64,000 nucleotides of DNA, from positions 1,302,001 through 1,366,000 of the forward strand of contig NZ_PEGF01000001.1 in assembly GCF_002742635.1 (NCBI RefSeq), written 5' to 3'. The translations under genes were made by a program, and so were the position numbers. The stretch comes from Caulobacter sp. X (GTDB taxonomy: Bacteria; Pseudomonadota; Alphaproteobacteria; Caulobacterales; Caulobacteraceae). This document shows positions 57,235 to 64,000 of this stretch, in pieces. Below the pieces are notes generated by a model. The model searched no databases and was not told the DNA's origin. It saw nothing but the letters and a program-made list of their open reading frames with translations. Each line of letters starts with the position of its first letter. Positions within the stretch are counted from its first letter, which is position 1.

Positions 57235-59988
57235 ATGACGCGTGGCGGAGCGATGGCCGGTGCGGCCCTCGGCGTGATTCTGGCTTTCGGGGCCTTGGGG
57301 GGCGCGGTCGCGGCCGACATCACCCCCCCGGACAAGGCGTTCAGCCAGCCGGTCGGCAGCGACTACTTCCTGGCCGACTACACGGCCTACGAGGCCTATC
57401 TGAAGACCCTGGCGGCCCAGTCGGACCGCATGAAGCTGATCGACATCGGCAAGACCGAGGAAGGCCGCACCCAGTGGATGGCGGTCGTCTCCTCACCCGC
57501 CAACCTCGCCAAGCTGGACCGCCTGAAGGAGATCTCGCGCAAGCTGGCGAAGGCCGAGGGCGTCTCCAAGGAAGAGGCCGCCAAGCTGGCGGCGGAAGGC
57601 AAGGCGGTCGTCTGGATCGACGCGGGCCTGCACGCCACCGAGACCATCACCTCGCAGGGCCAGATCCAGATCCTCTATCGAATGCTGACGGCCAAGGATC
57701 CCGAAACGCTGCGCCTGCTGGACGACTGCGTGATCCTGTTCGCGCACGACAATCCCGACGGCATGGAGCTGGTCAGCGACTGGTACATGCGCAACGCCGA
57801 TCCGAAGAAGCGCGAGTTCAATTCGCTGCCGCGCCTGTACCAGAAGTACGTCGGCCACGATAACAACCGCGACAGCTTCATGTCGGCCATGGCCGAGACC
57901 ACCAACATCAACCGCCAGCTGTTCCGCGAGTGGTATCCGCAGATCATCTTCAATCAGCACCAGACCGGCCCCAACGGCATGGTGGTGTTCGTCCCGCCGT
58001 TCCGCGACCCGTTCAACTTCAACTATGACCCGCTGGTCATGACCGAGCTGCAGGAAGTCGGCATGGCCATGCACAGCCGGCTGGTGGCCGAGGACAAGCC
58101 GGGCTCGGGGAACCGCAGCGCCGCCCCCTATTCCACCTGGCACAATGGCATGGTGCGGTCGGTCGCCTACTTCCACAATTCGATCGGCCTTCTGACCGAG
58201 ATCATCGGCGGCCCGACCCCGACCACGGTCAATCTCGTTCCAGACCTGCAACTGCCCAACAACGACCGCCCGGCACCGATCGCCCCGCGCATCTGGCGCC
58301 TGCAGGACTCGCTGGACTACCAGATGACCATGAACCTGGCGGTTATCGACTATGCCGCCCGCAACCGCGAGCGCCTGCTCTTCAACATCTGGAAGATGGG
58401 CGACAACAGCATCAAGCGCGGCTCGACCGACAGCTGGACCATCACCCCGACCCGCGTCGAGGCCCTGGCCGCCGCCGGCAAGGGCAAGCCCGGCCCCTAC
58501 GGCGCGGCGATCGATCCCAGCCTTTACAAGACCGTCCTTCAGACGCCGGAAGCGCGTGACCCGCGCGCCTACGTCATTCCCGCCGACCAAGCCGACATGC
58601 CCACGGCGGTCGCCTTCCTGAACGCCCTTATCAAGACCGGCGTCGACGTCGATAAGGCCGACAAGGCCTTCACGATCGCCGGCAAGACCTATCCGGCCGG
58701 CTCCTACGTCGTCCGCACGGCCCAGGCCTATCGCCCGCACATCCTCGACATGTTCGAGCCGCAGGATCACCCGCACGACCTGGAATATCCGGGCGGCCCG
58801 CCCAAGGCGCCCTACGACGTCACCGGCTACACCCTGGCCTACCAGATGGGGATCAAGTTCGACCGCATCCTGGACGGCTTCGACGCTCCCACCTCGCGCG
58901 TGCCCGACTTGATCAAGGTCGCGCCGGGCTCGGTGAAGGGCTCGGGCGGCGCGGGCTGGCTGGTCAGCCACGAGACCAACGCCAGCTTCACCCTGACCAA
59001 CCGCCTGCTGAAGGCCGGCGCCAAGGTCTATTGGGTCAAGGACGGCGCCAAGGCCGACAAGGTCGCCTTCGGTCCGGGCGCGATCTGGGTCCCCGCCTCG
59101 CCCGCCGCCAAGGCGGTGATCGACAAGGGCGTCAAGGACCTTGGAATCGACGCCTATGCGGTCGGCGGCAAGCCGTCAGGCGCGACCATCGCCCTGAAGC
59201 CGATCCGCATCGGCCTCGTGGACGTCTATGGCGGCTCGATGCCGTCGGGCTGGAACCGCTGGATGTTCGAGAAGTTCGAGGCGCCCTTCCAGGTCGTCTA
59301 TCCGCAGCGCCTGGACGCCGGCGACATCAAGAAGGACTTCGACGTCCTGGTCTTCCCGGACGGCGTCGTGCCCGCGCCGCAGGACAGCCCGTTCAAGGCC
59401 GGTCGCGGCGGGCCGCAGCCGAAGCCTGAGGATATCCCGGCCGAATATCGCGCCTGGCTGGGCCGGTTCACCGACGACAAAACCCTTCCGCAGATCGCCG
59501 CGTTCGTGAAGGGCGGCGGTTCGGTGGTCGCCATCGGCGCCTCGACGCGTCTGGCGACGGCGCTGGGCGCGCCGGTGGAGGTCGCCACCGCCAAGACCGA
59601 GAACGGTCAGACCAAGCCCTACACCACGCGCGAACTCTACATCCCCGGCTCGGTGCTGCGCGCCAAGGTCGATCCCAAGCAGCCGCTGGCCTACGGCGCC
59701 GGCGAGCAGGTGGACATCTTCTTCGACCGCAGCCCAACCTTCACGGTGAAGCCCGACGTCAAGGGCGTCTCGCGCGTCTCGTGGTTCGACACCGACAAGC
59801 CGCTGCGCAGCGGCTGGGCCGTCGGCCAGGAGAAGCTCAAGGACTCCACGGCGATGCTCGACATCGACCTGGGCAAGGGCAAGATCTTCGTCTTCGGCCC
59901 CGAGATCACCCAGCGCGCACAGTCGTGGGGGACGTTCAAGTTCCTGTTCAACGGCCTGCTGTACGGGCCGGCGGCGGCGGCGCGTTGA
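57235..59988 (+). CDS. Exported M14-family zinc metallopeptidase, large
   Basis: A 917-residue secreted or periplasmic carboxypeptidase-like protein. The ATG at 57235 is preceded by GGGGTGATGCA. The signal peptide ends VAA at about 26. The M14 domain covers about 45-400. Zinc ligands are the His and Glu of GLHATETI and a His in IIFNQHQTGPNG. The catalytic Glu is in IGLLTEIIGGP. NNRDSFM and NPDGMELVSDWYMRN are further family features. The remaining 500 or so residues have an amidotransferase-like or beta-rich arrangement (GLVDVYGGSMPSGWNRWMFE, then FDVLVFPDGV), seen in long M14 proteins of alphaproteobacteria. Substrate is unknown; peptides or peptidoglycan are possible. It stands alone between terminators. 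Confidence 0.88.
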   Translation: MTRGGAMAGAALGVILAFGALGGAVAADITPPDKAFSQPVGSDYFLADYTAYEAYLKTLAAQSDRMKLIDIGKTEEGRTQWMAVVSSPANLAKLDRLKEISRKLAKAEGVSKEEAAKLAAEGKAVVWIDAGLHATETITSQGQIQILYRMLTAKDPETLRLLDDCVILFAHDNPDGMELVSDWYMRNADPKKREFNSLPRLYQKYVGHDNNRDSFMSAMAETTNINRQLFREWYPQIIFNQHQTGPNGMVVFVPPFRDPFNFNYDPLVMTELQEVGMAMHSRLVAEDKPGSGNRSAAPYSTWHNGMVRSVAYFHNSIGLLTEIIGGPTPTTVNLVPDLQLPNNDRPAPIAPRIWRLQDSLDYQMTMNLAVIDYAARNRERLLFNIWKMGDNSIKRGSTDSWTITPTRVEALAAAGKGKPGPYGAAIDPSLYKTVLQTPEARDPRAYVIPADQADMPTAVAFLNALIKTGVDVDKADKAFTIAGKTYPAGSYVVRTAQAYRPHILDMFEPQDHPHDLEYPGGPPKAPYDVTGYTLAYQMGIKFDRILDGFDAPTSRVPDLIKVAPGSVKGSGGAGWLVSHETNASFTLTNRLLKAGAKVYWVKDGAKADKVAFGPGAIWVPASPAAKAVIDKGVKDLGIDAYAVGGKPSGATIALKPIRIGLVDVYGGSMPSGWNRWMFEKFEAPFQVVYPQRLDAGDIKKDFDVLVFPDGVVPAPQDSPFKAGRGGPQPKPEDIPAEYRAWLGRFTDDKTLPQIAAFVKGGGSVVAIGASTRLATALGAPVEVATAKTENGQTKPYTTRELYIPGSVLRAKVDPKQPLAYGAGEQVDIFFDRSPTFTVKPDVKGVSRVSWFDTDKPLRSGWAVGQEKLKDSTAMLDIDLGKGKIFVFGPEITQRAQSWGTFKFLFNGLLYGPAAAAR

Positions 59989-60015
59989 GCGCCCTCGCCT
60001 AGCTCTGAAAACAAG

Positions 60016-60047
60016 ATCGGCGCCGGATGCGATTCCGGCGCCGATTT
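60016..60047 (+). terminator. Terminator-like hairpin after the M14 gene
   Basis: A 12-bp perfect stem (ATCGGCGCCGGA and its complement) with a 6-base loop, 27 bases after the stop. The T-tract is short (ATTT). Confidence 0.75.
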
Positions 60048-60210
60048 AGCTTCGGAGCACCTAGGGGGCACGGCCCCGAAGCGCCACCGTCCGACGTCGA
60101 ACTGGCGATGACGTCGAGCGGCGGTAGGCTCCCGTCTGGACCGCAAACAGAAGAGCCTGAAGACATACTGCGCCCGCTTGTCCGGGCCAGCTTTGATCCG
60201 GCGCAAATCC

Positions 60211-60249
60211 CAAAATGAAAGCGGCGCCGGAGGGGCAGCTCCGGCGCCG
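60211..60249 (-). terminator. Terminator of the STN-TBDR transcript
   Basis: An 11-bp perfect stem (CGGCGCCGGAG and its complement, 6-base loop) at 60222-60249. Read on the minus strand it is followed by TTTCATTTTGGG. It lies about 165 bases after the TBDR stop. Confidence 0.75.
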
Positions 60250-60283
60250 TGATCGCGTCCTAGGATGGAGGTGGGAAAATACC

Positions 60284-60346
60284 CTAGGGCGCAACCGCCC
60301 CCGAGAAGAGGCCATTGTCGATCGTGATCGACTGGGCGGAGCCCAT
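60284..60346 (-). CDS. Possible 20-residue ORF downstream of the TBDR
   Basis: ATG at 60346, TAG at 60284-60286. The peptide is MGSAQSITIDNGLFSGAVAP. Codons are GC3-rich like real genes, and GGACGAG lies seven bases upstream of the ATG. It sits between the TBDR stop and its terminator, so it would be on the same transcript. I recognise no family. It may be a small peptide, the relic of a 3' end, or chance. Confidence 0.25.
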   Translation of the reverse strand: MGSAQSITIDNGLFSGAVAP

Positions 60347-60413
60347 GGTCTCGTCCGAGGATATCGGGCGCCCCCGACTTCCCCGAAGACTGGGAAGCCG
60401 GAGGCCTTGAGAG

Positions 60414-63400
60414 TTAGAATCGCTTGGAAACGTTCATGTACCAGTAGCGGCCGGTCGCGTTGTACAGCGAGCCGTAGTAGCCGAAGTTGCTGGACGAGAC
60501 CGGCGGGTCCTTGTCGCCGATGTTGCGGACGCCGACGCGCACGGTGGAGCCGTCGAAGCGGCCTTCCTTGAACGCGTACTGGCCATACAGGCTGACGGTG
60601 GTCCAGGCGGGCATCTGGTAGTACTCGCCGCCGGTCAGGGTCGAGCCGGTGTCATACACCTCGCTGACATAGTTCACGAAGGCGCCCGCGCCCCAGCCGC
60701 CCTTGCGCCAGGTCAGGCTGGCGCTGCCGCGGAACTCGGGGAAGCCGCCCAGGCCGATCTGGTTGCCGGCGCTGGTGATCGTCACGCCCGGCAGCTTGCC
60801 GGCCGCGACGGCCTGCTGCAGCAGAGCCTCGGTCGCGCTGGGCTGCTGGTCGTACTTCAGCAGCTTGGCGACGTTGACGTTCAGGCCGAAGTCGCCCCAG
60901 GGGGTGTCGTCCAGGTCGTAGGCCAGCGAGAAGTCGACGCCCTGAACCATGCGCGGCTGCAGGTTCATGTAGGTGTCGCTGATATAGGCGATCGCCCCGA
61001 CGGTGTTCGTCCCCACCGGCGCGTCTCGCACGACGTTCGGGTTGGACGAGCCCTGCTGGCGCAGCAGCCAGTCCAGAGCGATCTGGTTGCCGCCGCCCAG
61101 GATGCCGATGACGCCCTTTTCGCGGATCGACCAGAAGTCGGTGGTCCAGGTCAGCTTGCCATATTCGGCCGGGATGAAGCGCGGTTGGTAGACGAAGCCG
61201 ACGCTGGCGTTGTCGGCCTCTTCCGGCTTCAGCTGGTCGTTGCCGCTGCGGACCTCGATCGTGCTGGCGCTGGAGCAGGTGGTCGCGTTGGGCGTGTTGA
61301 TCCGGCACGCCGCCCAGTCGGTGCGGGTGTTCGAGACCGAAGCGCCTTCGCTATAGAACTGCGGCAGGTTCGGCGCGCGGAAGCTCTGCGAGACCGAGCC
61401 GCGCAGCGACAGGCCCTGGCCGACCTTCCAGAGGATCGCGCCCTTGGGCTTCAGCACGTTGCCGAAGTCCGAATAGTGCTCGTCGCGGGCGGCGATCTGC
61501 AGGCTGATCTCCTCGACGAACGGGATGTTCATCTCGGGCGAGATGACCGGCACCGCCAGTTCGAAGAAGGCCGAGGCGATCGTGCGATGGGCCGAGACGT
61601 CCGGCGCGCCCGAAGCGCCCATCACGTCGGTGGCGTAGGTCACGCCGGTGACGGTGTTGGTGTACTTGATCGTGCCGTCCAGGCGATCGTCGCGATTGTC
61701 GTTGTAGGTTTCGCGGCGAAGCTCCACCCCGGCCGCGAAGCCGACGTCGCCGCCGGGCAGCTGGAACAGGTCCTTCTTCGACACCTTGAAGTCGCCCATG
61801 GCCAGCGAGGTCTTGCTGATCCGGTAGACGTTGATCAGGAACGAGTTGATCGTGTCCTGGCTGTTGGGCGTGGCGTCGGCGCCCGAATAGTTGGTCAGCG
61901 AGCCGCCGTTGAACGGGTTGTAGGCCGACGCGTCGGTGCGGTTCAGCGCGGCCTGGAAGGCCGTGTTGCTGATCGCGTTATGCGTCATGTCCTTGGTGCG
62001 AGCCTCGGTGTAGAGCAGCGCGCTGTCCCACTTCCAGCCGTTCCAAGAGCCCTTGGCGCCGCCCAGGATACGGAAGCTGTCGTCGGTCACCGTATAGGTG
62101 CGGCCGCCGGCGTCGACCGGGCGGTAGTTGGTGATGTTCATCGCCACGCCCGACGTGGCCACGCCGGTCAGGCCCGCCAGACGGTTCGGATTGACCGCGC
62201 CATTGGCCAGCGTCACGGGTCCGAAGGGGTTCCAGTAGGCGTTGGCCGCGATGCTGATCGGCGCGGTGCTGAGCGGCGCGGACTGCTCGCGATTGCCGGT
62301 GAACAGCGCGTGGTAGTAGCCCGCTTCGCCATAGGCCGTGATGTCGCCGAAGTCGTGCTCGACGGTCGAGAAGAGGTTCGTGCGCTCCAGCCCGCCCTTC
62401 AGCGAACGCTGGGCGTTCTCGTCATAGCGAAGGGCGCGGTCGGCCGTGCCCGTGATCGTGCCCGACTTGATGCAGATATCGCCGGACAGCGTCGTCGACG
62501 AACAGCCGGCGGCGGTGTTGGAGACCGGCTCGATGTGGAACACGCCCGAGGTCGTCAGGGCCACGCCGTTCTGCCGCGGCGCCGTCGAGGACGGGATCAG
62601 CGTGAAGGCGCCCCAGGGGCTCGAGGTCGAGCGGTTGTCGAACGCGGTGTCATTGGCCCAGGCGGTGCCGGCCATGGCGGCGCGGTGGTCTTCGCTGGCC
62701 GAGTAGTCGCGCTCGCTGGCCATCAGGCGGCTGTGAGCGGTGTAGGTGCCGAAGAAGGTCAGACGGGTGCCGTCCTCGAGGCGCGTGCCGGCCTTCAGGT
62801 TGAAGGTCCCTTCGCGGTAGCCGGTGCCTTCCGAGCCGCCGATCTGGGCTTCGGCGCGCAGGCCTTGGAACTTGGTGTCGAGCACCATGTTGACCACGCC
62901 AGCCACGGCGTCGGCGCCATAGATGGCCGCGGCGCCGTCGCGCAGCACTTCCACCCGCTTCACGCCCGAGACCGGGAACGAGTTGGTGTTGACGGTCTGG
63001 ACCGGCACCAGGTTCTCGGTCTGGGTGCCCGGCGCCAGGACGGCGCGACGGCCGTTCAGCAGCACCAGGGTGTTGCCAGTGCCCAGATTGCGCAGGTTCA
63101 GGGACGAGACGTCGCCGCGCGCGTCGTTCAGGTTGCCGGTGGTGCGGGCTTCCTGGAACTGGACGTCGCCGGCCTGCGGGATCGAGCGGAACAGTTCGTC
63201 GCCGGAGACGGCGCCCGTGGCGATGATCTCCTTCTCGCCGACGACGGTGACCGGCAGGGCGTCCGTGGTGCGCGCGCCTTCGATCTGCGAGCCGACGACC
63301 ACGACGGCTTCAACGATCTGGGCCTCGTCAGTCGCCGCGCCGGCCCCCGCGCCTGAAGCCTGGGGGGCTTGGGACTGGGGGAGTTCGGCCGGCGCCGGGC

Positions 63401-63713
63401 GCAGGGTGATGGTCTTGCCGTCGTCGGACTGGACGGCCAGACCGGCGGCCTTGGCCAGGCGCGCCAGCGCCTCGGCGTCGGCGATGTCGCCGGCCACGGC
63501 CGGCGTGCGCTTACCCGTCGCCGCTTCGAACGGGAACAGCACCTGCTTGCCCGACTGTTGGGCGAAGGCCTGCAGCGCCGTCACCGCATCGCCAGCCGGA
63601 ATGTTGAAGGTGTGGCGGGCCTCTTGGGCCAAGGCCGGACCGGCCAGGACCAGGACGGCGGCGGACGCCATCAGGAAGCCGCGAACGGTGCGGCGACGCG
63701 TGTCGTTAGACAT
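60414..63713 (-). CDS. TonB-dependent receptor with STN signalling domain
   Basis: Transducer-type outer-membrane receptor of 1099 residues. The ATG at 63713 is preceded by GAGAGGG at a rather long spacing. The signal peptide ends ALA at about 29. A secretin/TonB N-terminal (STN) domain follows at about 32-110 (FNIPAGDAVTALQAFAQQSGKQVLF, cut at the turn), then a Pro/Gln/Ala linker. The TonB box region is EAVVVVGSQ at about 136-144. The plug carries LNLRNLGTGNTLVLLNGRRAV and AAAIYGADAVAGVVNMV. The STN domain contacts a FecR-like anti-sigma factor, and a FecR gene ends 120 bases upstream on the same strand. Binding of its substrate should therefore also signal to an ECF sigma factor encoded beyond the window. 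Confidence 0.92.
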   Translation of the reverse strand: MSNDTRRRTVRGFLMASAAVLVLAGPALAQEARHTFNIPAGDAVTALQAFAQQSGKQVLFPFEAATGKRTPAVAGDIADAEALARLAKAAGLAVQSDDGKTITLRPAPAELPQSQAPQASGAGAGAATDEAQIVEAVVVVGSQIEGARTTDALPVTVVGEKEIIATGAVSGDELFRSIPQAGDVQFQEARTTGNLNDARGDVSSLNLRNLGTGNTLVLLNGRRAVLAPGTQTENLVPVQTVNTNSFPVSGVKRVEVLRDGAAAIYGADAVAGVVNMVLDTKFQGLRAEAQIGGSEGTGYREGTFNLKAGTRLEDGTRLTFFGTYTAHSRLMASERDYSASEDHRAAMAGTAWANDTAFDNRSTSSPWGAFTLIPSSTAPRQNGVALTTSGVFHIEPVSNTAAGCSSTTLSGDICIKSGTITGTADRALRYDENAQRSLKGGLERTNLFSTVEHDFGDITAYGEAGYYHALFTGNREQSAPLSTAPISIAANAYWNPFGPVTLANGAVNPNRLAGLTGVATSGVAMNITNYRPVDAGGRTYTVTDDSFRILGGAKGSWNGWKWDSALLYTEARTKDMTHNAISNTAFQAALNRTDASAYNPFNGGSLTNYSGADATPNSQDTINSFLINVYRISKTSLAMGDFKVSKKDLFQLPGGDVGFAAGVELRRETYNDNRDDRLDGTIKYTNTVTGVTYATDVMGASGAPDVSAHRTIASAFFELAVPVISPEMNIPFVEEISLQIAARDEHYSDFGNVLKPKGAILWKVGQGLSLRGSVSQSFRAPNLPQFYSEGASVSNTRTDWAACRINTPNATTCSSASTIEVRSGNDQLKPEEADNASVGFVYQPRFIPAEYGKLTWTTDFWSIREKGVIGILGGGNQIALDWLLRQQGSSNPNVVRDAPVGTNTVGAIAYISDTYMNLQPRMVQGVDFSLAYDLDDTPWGDFGLNVNVAKLLKYDQQPSATEALLQQAVAAGKLPGVTITSAGNQIGLGGFPEFRGSASLTWRKGGWGAGAFVNYVSEVYDTGSTLTGGEYYQMPAWTTVSLYGQYAFKEGRFDGSTVRVGVRNIGDKDPPVSSSNFGYYGSLYNATGRYWYMNVSKRF

Positions 63714-63832
63714 TGTTCTTATAATCCCTCTCGACGCCTCCAGCCCCGACGGGAGAGCGCCTTTCCGGGATCGACGGTATAGGCGGGCGTTTCCGCCATT
63801 GGCGACCGGAACTTTTTTGCGCCGGCCTGGCG

Positions 63833-64000
63833 CTAGCCGCGCCTTGAAAGGCGGATCGCGCCGTCGGCGCCTTCGGAAGCGCGCACCGGGAAGGCGCTGG
63901 TCACGGCCGAGACAAAGCTGGTCGGCTCCGTGGTCTGGAAATAGCCGGCAAGGCGCAGATCGGCGATCGACGGGTCGGCGATGCGGATCTGGCGATGGTT
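63833..64000 (-). CDS. FecR-family anti-sigma factor, C-terminal part (runs off the right edge)
   Basis: Only the last 55 residues and the stop are in the window. The segment RQIRIADPSIADLRLAGYFQTT, ending TSAFPVRASEG, is the typical C-terminal STN-interacting domain of FecR proteins (the usual form is an LRxSGxF pattern). It lies upstream of the STN-containing TBDR on the same strand, the standard sigma - FecR - TBDR order. The periplasmic C-terminus should receive the signal from the receptor. The Arg-rich end (IRLSRRG) is normal. Confidence 0.88.
   Translation of the reverse strand, partial: NHRQIRIADPSIADLRLAGYFQTTEPTSFVSAVTSAFPVRASEGADGAIRLSRRG

Larger units (their letters stand above)
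59989..60413. other. Intergenic region between convergent genes
   Basis: 425 bases between the M14 stop and the TBDR stop. It contains two strong hairpins that share the core CGGCGCCGGA (60016-60045 and 60222-60249), and a 20-codon frame on the minus strand (60284-60346). Nothing else looks coding. Confidence 0.6.

Noticed and set aside
60061..60315. 84-codon minus-strand frame in the 60.0-60.4 kb gap
   Set aside because: It runs through a terminator hairpin and has shadow-like Arg/Ser-rich composition.

Overview
The window looks like chromosome of a Caulobacter-type alphaproteobacterium. The DNA is uniformly GC-rich with strong third-position GC. It carries six TonB-dependent receptors (TBDRs), one running off the left edge. 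Several proteins closely match the gene content expected of Caulobacter: a 403-residue ManD-type D-mannonate dehydratase, ECF sigma/ChrR, and ACS-type MFS transporters beside glycosidases. I saw no phage, transposase, CRISPR array or rRNA. There is one tRNA, tRNA-Ser(GGA).

Layout. (1) 1-7.85 kb, leftward: a galactan-utilisation locus with a GH53 endo-galactanase, a TBDR, a GH2 beta-galactosidase and a second, partial TBDR. (2) 8.1-14.6 kb: a haem-oxygenase-like diiron protein with a small partner, two divergent Crp/Fnr regulators around a perfect palindrome, then an FAD oxidoreductase - DUF1365 - ECF sigma - ChrR module of the photo-oxidative type. (3) 14.6-20.5 kb: glpR divergent from glpD, followed by a TBDR and an alpha/beta hydrolase. 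(4) 20.5-24.4 kb: an MFS-GH31 operon. (5) 24.4-32.2 kb: an acid phosphatase and a TPR-2OG oxygenase, then a TBDR whose AT-rich upstream region holds a perfect FNR/FixK-type box, then a second 2OG oxygenase and a small exported protein. (6) 32.4-40.8 kb: a two-armed cluster for sulfide or persulfide handling. The left arm is rhodanese, membrane-fusion protein, RND pump and an ArsR regulator. The right arm is sulfide:quinone reductase, thioredoxin, a DUF2892 membrane protein and a TolC-like channel. (7) 40.8-43 kb: tRNA-Ser, msrA, an MmcQ/YjbR protein and a TetR regulator. (8) 43-49 kb: a TBDR, a GH2 probable beta-glucuronidase and an MFS carrier. (9) 49-57 kb: a TauD-like dioxygenase, an MFS-GH43 xyloside operon, a low-affinity iron permease family protein, a VOC protein, and D-mannonate dehydratase divergent from a GntR/FadR regulator. 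(10) 57-64 kb: a large M14 metallopeptidase, and an STN-containing TBDR downstream of a FecR gene that runs off the right edge.

How it fits together. Much of the window serves uptake and breakdown of plant cell-wall sugars. Exported glycosidases cut the polymer, TBDRs carry oligosaccharides across the outer membrane, MFS carriers take up monomers or glycosides, and hexuronate enters central metabolism through ManD. Short shared operators tie distant loci together. A TGGYNNGACCA-type site lies upstream of manD, the beta-glucuronidase and the MFS-GH31 operon, which suggests one glucuronate regulon under the local GntR protein. A GGTANCGNTACC site lies upstream of the MFS-GH43 operon and in the 30.4-31 kb regulatory region, which suggests a LacI-type, XylR-like repressor. 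TTATCRTAT-containing sites precede the GH53 gene and its TBDR.

The most unusual points are these. The ChrR-like anti-sigma factor has lost three of the four zinc ligands of its sigma-binding domain but keeps the cupin ligands. The SqrR/BigR-like ArsR regulator keeps Cys41 but has Arg at the position of the second redox cysteine. A complete tripartite RND efflux system is embedded in a sulfide-oxidation cluster.
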